The translations under genes were made by a program, and so were the position numbers. The notes beneath the pieces were generated by a model. It saw only the letters and a list, made by a program, of their open reading frames with translations, did no database searches and was not told where the DNA came from. Source: Diabrotica undecimpunctata (taxonomy: Eukaryota > Arthropoda > Insecta > Coleoptera > Chrysomelidae). From it: a stretch of 64,000 nt of DNA. This document shows, piece by piece, positions 55,134 through 64,000 of this stretch. The stretch lies in assembly GCF_040954645.1 (NCBI RefSeq), contig NC_092808.1:20508232-20572231 (forward strand), read 5' to 3'. The first letter of the stretch is position 1; every line of letters starts with the position of its first letter.

Positions 55134-56475
55134 TATAATAAAATGTTCCAATGCAGGAAATTCAGTTTGTTGAAGTTATTTTTTGTTGTTTTTTGATAAT
55201 ATTTTACTATATCTACGTATTGGTGACAAATTTGGCCAAAAGACATACTTTGTTATAGGAGGCACAAATAAGATGGTTCTTGATGATGAGATTGCGTCGA
55301 CAAAATTTTTAGGTGTTAAAAATTATTAAAAATGAATAAAAATATAATATAAATACTATTTTTACGTAATATTGATAATGTTGTTTAATTTAAATTACAA
55401 TAAATTTAAATTTAACTGTTTTCGGGGAAAATACAATTGAACAGTTAAAAGAACCACATTTCTTCATTAGGTGTGATTTGTTTCGGTTGGACAATTATTT
55501 TTAGTGCAAAATGACCCGGTTTCATCTAAACGTTGAAAAAAAACGTATAACATTATGTGGCTGACCAACCTTAAACATTTTCTTGTACCTATATACAAAT
55601 AATTTACGGCATTTATTCATTTTTAAAATGATTGTGACGTGAAATTTTAACCAAAGAAGTAATGATAGCTTTTTAAAAAAAGCACATCTTCCAGCACAAC
55701 AAAATAATATTTGAAATCTTCTTCTTCAACACTAAATTATCAAAATGCCTTTGTTTTCGAAAACGTTTAAAATGATCGTGTCTAGACAACAGTAACAATA
55801 TTACATAAAAATAATGTATACCTGAAATTTAATGTAATCAATCAATGCAAGAAAATGTAAAATTATATAATACAATTAGAGATTTTGTCTAAAGTTATGT
55901 CTATGTATTATGTACAATATAAATATACATTATAATTATTAGCAAAAAACTCACTGCATATTTTGACACATTTTATTAGTTATATTTGATCCAATTCGCA
56001 TATTTTGGTCCAAATAAGCTAATCCTAGATCCTCCTAACACTCCAATAGTTATAACTCAGCCTGAATATTGTTTACTTTATTAAACAATTTATAATTAAT
56101 AAATTATATTGTGTTTTAAATTGTTGTATCAATAATAAAGCAATTTCAAATATTTTTTAGTTAGTTTTGTTTGCGAATTGACGAAGGAATTGTAATTAAA
56201 GAAATCGGTGGTAGGAGTTCCACTTTTTGAGATATATTTTACGGACTGCCAATTAGTGATGGGTCATTCACGAACAATCTGATCAAAGGTCTTGATCTTT
56301 ACTCTGTCCCGTAAAAACCGATTGGCCAAATTATTAACACCTGAATCAAGTGTAATCCTATTTTTATGTGCGAATAATTGGTCTATCTAACAATTGTTTC
56401 TCCCTATTACGAGATCATCCGCGAATGCGAAGGGAGTAACCCACCCTCCGGATTCGCAATCCATAACTCCGTTGT
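55134..56475. other. No gene seen
   Basis: The right interior of the mariner-like element to 56064, then AT-rich flank. A GC-richer patch starts about 56260. Confidence 0.45.
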
Positions 56476-56691
56476 ATGCCAGGTTCTACAGTACGGGTCA
56501 AAGACGGACCTTTGATCCACCCCAATCGTAACGTTTACGATCACGCCTCTCTCAACCATGATTTTCTCTCTAATCAGATAATCCGAGACGGTGTTTGTGA
56601 AAAATATACAGGACAGTTCCTCTTCGCTAAAGAATTCAGTTCAGATGACCACTGCAACGTATTAAAAGAATTTCGAACGATAAAAGAGTAG
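56476..56691 (+). CDS. Short unrecognised open frame in a GC-richer patch
   Basis: A 71-codon frame starting at ATG 56476 (MPGSTVRVKDGPLIHPNRNV) and ending EFRTIKE. It lies in a 700-base patch (56260-56960) of higher GC than the surroundings. No domain, promoter or splice site supports it; the patch could be an LTR or element remnant. Listed only because base composition is unlike its neighbours. Confidence 0.2.
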   Translation: MPGSTVRVKDGPLIHPNRNVYDHASLNHDFLSNQIIRDGVCEKYTGQFLFAKEFSSDDHCNVLKEFRTIKE

Positions 56692-57789
56692 AATTGCCCA
56701 CTTGTTACATTCTGTCCTTCCCTCCAATACTTAAAGACCAACATCACCGCGTCTAGCGTACTCTTACGCTTGCAAACTCCATACTACTTTGAGGACAATC
56801 TCCCAGACCTCTATTACCCCTTCGATTCTCTCACGCAACATCTTCTCGTACAACTTGTTGCTGCTCAAAAGAAGGCAAATCGACTACTATTCTGAATGAA
56901 CCATACAACCCTAGTTAACACCTCACTGTATGAATGAAAAATCGAACGCTCCTGTAGGATCATAAAGAGGATCATAAAATCTTTTATATTTTACTCTTTT
57001 TTTAACTTATTTTGCGTGAAACGCGTTTATTCTTTCTTTTAGCATCGCTTGGCTAACATTTGTTTTTTCTGACCCCGCATGACTATTGGATTCCGAAGGA
57101 AGAATGTCACTATTTTCTTCCTATTATATAATCTAGGCATGAAGCGAATTATTAAATGGCGATAAAGAGCAAAGGAGAGAAGTAAAGGCAGGCCTCAAAT
57201 CACAGTGCCTTATTAGCTCACCCCAACTGTGCTAAAAGAATGAAAAATGTAAAAATTGTTGATGAAGGCATGATCTGTTGTGATTTTATAGGTTGCGGGT
57301 GAGATTAGTGCTGAAGGCGCAATTACTGAAGATGTGAATATTACTGAAGAAGATGTCTTAAAAAGGAAGTAGAATACAAATTACACTTAATCACAAAAAG
57401 TTTAGAATACGTGAACTCCAAGAAAAATTAAATTAATCGAAAATAATAGAGTAAAAAACGTGAACAACCAGTTTCATCTTTCCCGTCTGCCAGGCGAAAC
57501 CTTTGTTGGCAATTTAAGCTACCTCGAACCAAGCTTAAGGTCAATGAATATTAAAGTAGCTGAAAATAATAGAAAAGTGTCAGATGTGAATGCAAAAACA
57601 TAGCTAGTCAAAGTCCCCCTTCACATAACTGTCATTAGTGCTACTACCGGTGAGGTTAAAAGTCAATTAAAACAGCTGATAACAACCAAATTGTAAACAA
57701 TAATAGAAATTGTGTCGTTCAGAAGAAAGTTAATTAGCTGCGCTAACCACGAGTGGTTGACTCAGAATCGTCGTAAACGTAGACGTCAA
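56692..57789. other. No gene seen
   Basis: The GC-richer patch continues to about 56960. The part 57480-57780 may be LINE sequence upstream of the next fragment (a HEWLTQNRRKRRR-like reading at about 57748), but this is weak. Confidence 0.35.
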
Positions 57790-58690
57790 TAGTTAATTCG
57801 TGAAAATGAGATCAAACAATCAATGGAGTCCGTTCCAAAATTTGTGTACCTGCATCTCACACGTGTTAACCGCAAAAAACTCCTAATGACTAACATAAAA
57901 TGTAAGCCTTTGGACATCAGTCCAACGTATGGTACACAAATAAAAAATGCTGAAACTGATAATTTAAAACTCAAGGCAGATAGTTTTAATAACCACTTCT
58001 GCTCAACTGCTGAGAGAGTAATAAATGAACTTAAGGTTTCTCAGCTAACGCTTGATGACTATTTGAAGTATATACCACAGAAAATATCTCACTGGTATAG
58101 GAAACGTTGTTTATCACATGTGCAACTGAGGCCAAGTTTCTCGGGGTATATTTGAATGCAGGCTTAACCTGAGACCAACATATATAGTTAATCTATCGAA
58201 AAGCTTTCCCGACAACTTCTTCTTTTCAGGAATCTTGTACAAGTGATTTCCAGGGAAACTATTTTAACTGCTTATCATAATAATTTCAATTCTCATCTGA
58301 TACGCTATTCTCTCCTGGGGTCACTCTTGTTATATTGATAAAGTGTTTGGACAACAAAGAAAGTGTGTTCGTATTATCTCTGGGCTCTGTTATAGAGCAG
58401 ACTGTAGAAACCCCTTTAGAGCTGTGAAATTTTAACTTTACCTTGTGTATATATTATGCAGTGTTTGTTGCACATTAAACAAAATCTTAGTCAATACAAT
58501 GCGCGTGTAGATTTTCACAATTATTCTAGCAGATACAACAATAATCTGATACCAGAATTTGGCCGACTTGAGAGATCAAGAAATGGTTCAAGGTATTTAG
58601 CCATAAAATTTTACAACATAGTGCCAGCTCCAATAAAAGCTCTTAATTTTCATCAGTTTGAGGCAAAAATTATGAGTTAGCTTATAGTGA
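57790..58690 (+). mobile_element. Jockey-like LINE with internal deletion
   Basis: Plus strand: ADSFNNHFCSTAERVINELK (about 57978) is the segment before the RT fingers; the RT core is missing; from about 58125 AKFLGVYLNAGLT and DQHI give the KYLGxxLDxxLxWxxHI motif; then broken frames and a 74-codon end from 58456 with LLHIKQNLSQYNARVDFHNY, PEFGRLERSRNGSRYLAIKF, YNIVPAPIKALNFHQFEAKI. This matches the C-terminal domain of Jockey-like elements (HxYxTR ... YNxLPxxIK). Confidence 0.75.
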
Positions 58691-59159
58691 ATGCCTTTTT
58701 TTACATATCAGGATTAGTTTACTTCCAATTTTAATTTTTTGTTATTTTTATATTTATGTATATATTGACTAGATAGACATATTTTTTTATTTTTGACTTG
58801 TAAAAAATACTTTTGTATTAATTTCTTACCAGTAAAGCATCTATCTATTTAAAGCAGTACAATATTTTTATTTTGATTGAACTAAACTGCTACTTTCAAT
58901 ATTTGCTAACAGACGTTTAAATTTTGCGATTTTATATTATGACATGTTTCCACAATTTATTTGTCTCCTCCTGTTTAAAAATTAGTTGTGTCGAAATAAA
59001 TGTTTTCTTTTCATATTTTAGGAAAATAATCACATAAGCTTTTGCCACCTTTTTTTTTTTGTTTTTTACTAGAATAATCAGCCTTTGAAAAAATAGACAA
59101 TACTTCTTCCCTGATTTAATTAGTGAATGATGGTGAGCAAGCACATCTCGCAATGCAGA
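58691..59159. other. LINE 3' UTR and anonymous AT-rich sequence
   Basis: No gene was seen. The first ~120 bases are probably the 3' UTR of the preceding LINE. Confidence 0.4.
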
Positions 59160-59420
59160 TAGGATCTTCTCCTTTTTCGCGGTCGCGCTGCCTGATTTAT
59201 GGCCGCCAAATATGGCAAGAGTGCCGGCCGGTTAGCGGCCCAACGAAGGCCCAAAGGCTGGCCGTTTAATTACCAGAGCTGAACGCGAGTGACGTATGTC
59301 GGCAGACCGTCGTTTGCCCTTTTCGGAGGAAGCCAGCACAACAGAAAAGATTTATCGAAGAAGGCCGTGAAGGATAGCGTACAGTTGCGAAGAGTATGGA
59401 GTGTTTCGTTCTAGTAAAAT
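59160..59420 (+). promoter_or_regulatory. Isolated GC/CpG-rich segment, possible promoter or first exon
   Basis: About 250 bases with roughly 55 percent GC and many CG dinucleotides in a region otherwise near 30 percent GC. Words such as GCCGGCCGGTTAGCGGCC and a short ATG frame at about 59397 (MECFVLVKYLYF) are present. No TATA box or initiator can be assigned and no gene starts nearby, so the function is open; an element end is equally possible. Confidence 0.25.
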
Positions 59421-59559
59421 ATTTATATTTTTATCCTTTATACTCGTAATAATGAGTAAGATTTTTAAAGCAGCTAGAGTTTACACAAAGAAATATACAA
59501 ATCCTTAAAAATTGTTTGAAAGGATTAAATTTTGGTCCTTATAGCATAGAATAGAATAG

Positions 59560-60240
59560 AAATATGCTTTATTGTCACTAAAAATTATACAGTTTTATGG
59601 ACAAAGCTTACAAAAAGTCAAAAAAATAACTGACTAAATTTACTGAAATTACATAAATCGTCAATACCACAAAATAAAAGATAATAAAATATACAATCTA
59701 TTGCAAAATTTAAATACATTGCAAATTGCAAAATAACACCATACCAACTAATAAGTAAACCAATAAGTGCTGCATGTGATACCCAAATATATATAAAAGT
59801 ACTTTAGCTACTTGTACATAAACGGACTACAATTTCTTAGTTATTTGTTAAGAAGGACAAATACTGCTGTACTGGAACCCCAAAAAGGAAGGAAGAACAT
59901 ATCGAAGATTAGACTTGAGCAAAAAAATATGTTATTTTGGAAGATGCTAAATTGATGTCCTTCGAAACAGATCTTATTGCATAGCAGGCTAAGGCTAGTT
60001 TCTTACTTAACAAATCGATATGAAGGGACCATTTAACGTTGCTGTCTATAAAAATGCCAAGAAATTTTACAGAATTAACGATACTGATCCGGCTGTCATT
60101 AAAAAACAAGGGTTGAAGGTCGGTACATCGGTATTTGTAACCGATAATATACATATAATAAGAGAAGTCAGTTTTACTGGTCGTTTGCAGAAGATGTGGG
60201 AGGATGTATATTCTGCTAAGGACTTTAATGAAATTTAGTT
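59560..60240 (-). mobile_element. Jockey-like LINE fragment with TAGAA tail
   Basis: Minus strand 60154-59909: NDSRISIVNSVKFLGIFIDS then NVKWSLHIDLLSKKLALACY, the KFLGIxxDxxLxWxxHI motif of Jockey-like RTs. The 3' end near 59560 is an AATAAAGCATATTTCTATTC sequence on the minus strand followed by a TTCTA repeat, a LINE-type tail. The C-terminal domain between is deleted. Confidence 0.75.
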
Positions 60241-60589
60241 TCCTTTATAACATAGTGTAATAGTATATTGTCATTTTATTATGGCTTTCCCATAGGTTAT
60301 GGTTAGAACAATTTGCTTAGGAGATCAGGGTTTAGTAAACCGTATATTTGGATACAAAATGTAATACTAGCCTCAAATGTTTTATGTTTGGTATTTGGGT
60401 TTTAGAAAGAGCAAATATTGCCGAAGTCTTTGCTATGCTGAAAGTCGAAGAAATGCTCGCAGATATTTTAACAGAACATTCCAGCAAATGTTACTCTTAC
60501 ATCCACATTCGTGACCACTAGGCAATGAGTGGCGTACACTAGGTATACGCTACGTAGCTAAAGGGAGGAGGGTGATATAAAACTGGAAC
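60241..60589. other. No gene supported
   Basis: A 39-codon open stretch after an acceptor-like TTTTAG at about 60406 (RANIAEVFAMLKVEEMLADI) was noted but no gene could be built from it. Confidence 0.3.
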
Positions 60590-61540
60590 CAATTGGCTAA
60601 GATTTGGGAGCCCTAACAGAAGAGTCCCTGGTCCTCCAAGTTGGAGGTTGAAACGAAGGGCCAGCTCTCATAAAAGAACGGTATACGCTAAAATACAGAA
60701 CTTAACAGAAGACTGGGCAAACGAAAAATAATTATGAATTTTGGCACCGGGAATATTAAACAACCACGCACCAAACAGGAGAATATAGATAAGCCAAGAT
60801 GCTTTCAAATGACCAATCAGTTCTTACTTAAACGAAAAGAATAGCAGGAAAAGTATATACAAATATAGTGTAGTGTACATAATAATCAGAGAGCAAAGAC
60901 TGGCATTATATACTCATTAAAAAGAATATACTCAGATGATTAAATGCTGGAGTGCTGTAAATGAATACATAATAAAAATCGAACTTATAGTTAAAGATTA
61001 TGAAACAACGATAATAGAAGAGTATGCACTATCCAACGATGACATGGTTGTAACTAAGATGACCACGATGAAAAATTCAAAGTTACCTTTTAGATAATAT
61101 CAGCAGCAAAAAGAAATTTGTATGTTGGGAGACTTTAACAAATACACAGGATCTAAAAAAAATGACGCTGTTGTCGGTCAGTATGGAGAGAAAGATGTAA
61201 ATGACAATGGATATAGACTTATAGAAATGTACGAAGTAATGATAAAAGGAGCAGAAGATTGGAAATACTACACAAGATACCGCAAAGATGTCAAAAAATC
61301 AGTGCTAAAGGCAAAAAATAAAACACAGGACAATAAGTGTAAACAAAGAGACCAAAGCATAGGCTTTAGCGGAGCAAGCAAAGCATGAAGAACAATAATA
61401 TCCCTAAGAGCGGATAAAAAAAGGAGAACGTTGGAACGTGACAATACAACATTGGACACCTTACATAGGCAAACAACCAAGACGGAGACCACAGATGAGA
61501 TGTGTATATGACATTAAAAAAACTGACGGAACAAATATGA
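60590..61540 (+). mobile_element. RTE-like LINE 5' part: UTR, endonuclease end, linker
   Basis: CCTCCAAGTTGGAGGTTGA (about 60634) is a phrase I recall from 5' UTRs of RTE elements in beetles. Broken frames then lead to MLGDFNKYTGSKKNDAVVGQ then YGEKDVNDNGYRLIEMYE (61121-61228), the GDFNAxxG block of the AP-endonuclease, followed by a deletion and the linker KYYTRYRKDVKKSVLKAKNK and SIGFSGASKA. The RT is missing. Confidence 0.75.
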
Positions 61541-61616
61541 AGTATGTTGGTCAGGATGGGCTATGGAAAGGTCTATATCCAAAAAAGTTTCAAAGAAAGT
61601 CTAACACCAATTAAAA

Positions 61617-61749
<133 letters not shown>

Positions 61750-61754
61750 CGTCT

Positions 61755-62490
61755 TGACAAACTGTTTCGTTAAGCCGTTAAACCTTACTTCATCTGTAGA
61801 GGTGAAAGGAGGTTCTTTTTTGGATTTACCAAAATTTGTACAAAATGTTTTTCTCGCCAGTTGTTAAAACATTTCTTATAGGCCATTGTTTTGTAGACCA
61901 GTGTTTATCTCTTGCTCTACTGTCCTATTCACAAATGAAACATGGAAACTTTGTAAATCCCTTTTGTTAACTAAGAAGCATGCAAACAACTTTTAAATCA
62001 TCGAGCTGTAAGTTGAAAAGCTGATTTTCCGTAAATTGTGTCAAGATTTTCATGTTTCTTTCATATGGATTAAATGAACAATAGGAAGTGAAGCATAAGT
62101 TTTCCCATTGTGTTAAAGTACAACTTTTAAGCTTGTTTTTAAAGAGTCTATAAAAATCACAAACTCAATCATTAGACCACCAATATCATGACAGGAGACC
62201 AAATCCCCTTCCTACCTAAAAAACTGTGCAAACTGTTAATCTCTGTACCTATATTTGTAAATAGATGTACCAGGCGATAACAAATTATTTTCTTTTGATC
62301 TTGAGCAAGAAATTCTGATTTTTTCTTTGTTAAACCCATTTCTCTTACTAAGTCATCTAACTCAGCTTGTGTAAACAACTGTGGTTGTAAATTTTCTGAA
62401 GAATACTGAAATTCACCATCACCTCATGGACCACTCTCATCAGATTCTGATTCACTAGTATTTAAAATGTTAAAATTGTTGTACAATTCA
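61755..62490 (-). pseudogene. Decayed copy of a repeated arthropod gene family
   Basis: Minus strand in order: YSSENLQPQLFTQAELDDLV, REMGLTKKKSEFLAQDQKK (about 62405-62280), IGTEINSLHSFLGRKG, an LLHNGNxxP-like trace, LKVVCMLLS-stop-QKGFTKFPCFICE then DSRARDKHWSTKQWPIRNVL (about 61955-61880), [12 protein letters not shown], and [10 protein letters not shown] recall these motifs (DLVRDLxLxK, LKVVALLLGLQxGYTKFPCFLCEWDSRA, PLHIKLGLMKxFVKAL) from an arthropod protein family found in many near-identical copies. Its role and origin are not known to me; the copy number suggests a mobile or viral-type origin. Several stops break this copy. Confidence 0.6.
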
Positions 62491-62519
62491 ATAACAGGGC
62501 TACCAACCAAATAACATTT

Positions 62520-63330
62520 CTCTGCTCAATAAACAAAATAAAATGTAATTATGGAATTTTTTTGCTGCAATACTGCAATAAATCCGAGATATTTGTCATA
62601 AGCGCACTTCTCAGGTTTCCACAAATTCCTCGGCAAATTCTCTGAGGTGGGAACTGCGGACAGTCGATTATCAGATGCTTCACGGTGAGTTGAGTAGAGC
62701 AGTAGGTACAAATCGGAGCTGGTTCTTTATTTAGAAGGTGTTGGTGTGTTAGTATTGTGTGGCCAATATGTATACGATACGAGTATCGTAGAATATTGCA
62801 ACGTAGTCCAGTTTACTGCGAATAATTGATTTGTAGAGGTTAAACAGAATACTAGAATCAGCTTCCCATATATTACTGGATAGAATTTTCAGCAAGTTTA
62901 TTCTATTTTAACAAGTTAGTTGTAAATTCGTAATGTGGGTTTTCCAGTTTAATTTGTAATCAAACGTTAGGCCCAAAAAATTCGATTCCTCTGAATAAGA
63001 TATATTTTGACCGTTAAATATTAACGAAACAGGAATGGTATTCTTACGTTTGCTGAATACTGTGTAGTGTGTCTTATTATTTGAAAAGAGGAAGCCTGTT
63101 TTAAAAGACCATTCTTTGATTTTGTATAGAAGGTTCTGTAGTATTTTAGGCCCCAGATGTAATATTTTTGCATTTAATATAGACAACTAAATCATCAGCG
63201 TACAAGTTTGCTTTTATAGGAGGCTTAATTGTATTTATTTCGTCGTTAAATGCAATTAAAAATAAATTTGGGCTAAAAATAAAACCTTGTGGAACACCGT
63301 TGTCGAGTATTCTAGTGGTAGTGGTGTATT
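62520..63330 (-). mobile_element. Jockey/I-like LINE with internal deletion
   Basis: Minus strand: NGVPQGFIFSPNLFLIAFND, IKANLYADDLVVYIKCKN-like text with an intact YADD (about 63215-63190), KIKEWSFKTGFLFSNNKTHY, ESNFLGLTFDYKLNWKTHI, a short RT thumb piece (KLDYVAIFYDTRIV), then a jump to the C-terminal end HIGHTILTHQHLLNKEPAPI, CTYCSTQLTVKHLIIDCPQF, RICRGICGNLRSAL. The RNase H domain between is deleted and the frame changes. Confidence 0.85.
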
Positions 63331-64000
63331 ATGGAATTTTAAAAATTGAGTTGTGAAAAAGTGGTGGGTGATACAGCATTTTTAATATGATTTTCGGACT
63401 CAGCACACTAAAATACATAAGATAGAAGTAATTTTATCAAAAAAGTTTTTTATCGTTGGCCTATGTTATAGTTATTTCTGTTGTAAAGTTGTTATCAATC
63501 TCAATTTTAGTGTTGTCGTTGAGAATTATCCATGTCCATTTTTTATGTGGGTTTTTGACAAAAAATGAGTTCATAGCGAAAAGATGTCAATAAATATGAC
63601 AGTCACTTTTATAGATTTAATTTAGAAACTACCTGCGTCTACAATTGTATTACTCCGTGGCGACTGCGAATAAACTATATTAAATAACATTACGATGTTT
63701 ACCTACAAACTTTCAAAGAAAGATAAGAAGCTCTATAATTGAAGAAACATATATTCAACATTAAAATAGTTTTTTTTCCATAGCTAATGTTAAAGTGTTG
63801 CTATAACTGTTTTGAGTAGATAAAGTATCACTTTAACCGCAAGGGTAGAAAAAGTGACACTTTAACAGCGAGAGTAGATAAAATGTTTTAACTTTTTTTT
63901 TATTCAATAAAATTTACAAATTCAAACACATTAAGGATTAAAAACAACTGAAATTTTACAATTAACATTATTAGAAATATTTATTTTTGGAGCATCACAA
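63331..64000. other. No gene; 29-bp tandem repeat
   Basis: AT-rich. The only structure seen is the tandem repeat at 63816-63890. Confidence 0.5.
63816..63890. repeat. 29-bp tandem repeat, about 2.6 units
   Basis: Units start GTAGATAAAGTATCACTTTA (63816), GTAGAAAAAGTGACACTTTA (63845) and GTAGATAAAATGTTTTAAC (63874, partial). Period is exactly 29. Confidence 0.85.

Larger units (their letters stand above)
53760..56064. mobile_element. Mariner-like element with long terminal inverted repeats, carrying a LINE
   Basis: The left end CAGGGTGAGTTATAACAGTT (after TA at 53758-53759) and the right end AATAGTTATAACTCAGCCTG are inverted copies. Similarity continues inwards to ATTTGGACCAAATATGC against GCATATTTTGGTCCAAAT, so the repeats span about 65 bases. 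The TA at the right flank is mutated. No transposase was recognised; most of the interior is a LINE (53820-55121), leaving about 1 kb of anonymous AT-rich DNA. Confidence 0.7.

Overview
The window looks like AT-rich nuclear DNA of an insect, most likely a beetle. The evidence is indirect: spliceosomal introns with GT/AG boundaries, a secreted histidine/glycine- and VPVP-rich structural protein of insect cuticle type, a short array of the arthropod telomere unit TTAGG, and a repeat load dominated by RTE-like and Jockey/I-like non-LTR retrotransposons, Penelope-like, hAT, piggyBac, pogo-like and mariner-like remnants. The species cannot be named from this sequence. No rRNA, tRNA, CRISPR or bacterial features were recognised.

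Only two loci look like intact host genes. One (8644-9889, + strand) encodes a secreted cuticle-like protein; two exons are visible and the initiator exon is missing upstream. The other (50764-53725, + strand) is a two-exon, 177-residue calmodulin-like EF-hand protein in which only the first calcium loop is canonical. Its 2.4 kb intron is filled with retroelement debris. A GC-richer open exon at 49322-49675 and a short GC-rich segment near 59.2-59.4 kb are weaker host-gene candidates.

Layout. 0-8.4 kb: LINE 3' ends and a mariner-like scrap. 8.6-10.1 kb: cuticle-like gene. 12.0-14.2 kb: Penelope-like fragment and pogo-like transposase remnant. 15.7-18.8 kb: degenerate LINEs. 19.9-24.1 kb: piggyBac element with recognisable ends, split by a LINE and by an LTR-plus-LINE block. 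25.4-28.3 kb: hAT element with recognisable ends, a spliced broken transposase gene and a small DNA element in its intron. 29.9-33.9 kb: long inverted-repeat (foldback) element with one LINE inserted in each arm. 34.9-38.5 kb: LINE fragments. 40.3-44.7 kb: Jockey-like LINE split by a 3.36 kb DNA transposon that carries a transposase-like gene I cannot classify and a THAP remnant. 45.2-48.7 kb: two RTE pieces, then a TIR element whose intron holds a LINE. 50.2-56.1 kb: calmodulin-like gene followed by a mariner-like element with a two-deep nest. 57.8-63.9 kb: LINE pieces, a long TA microsatellite, a decayed copy of a repeated arthropod gene family and a 29-bp tandem repeat.

The genes do not form a pathway. 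The main content is an archive of nested insertions, in which target-site duplications allow the order of events to be read in several places. The most unusual objects are the foldback element (29943-33868) and the DNA transposon with 31-bp terminal inverted repeats (40507-43861).
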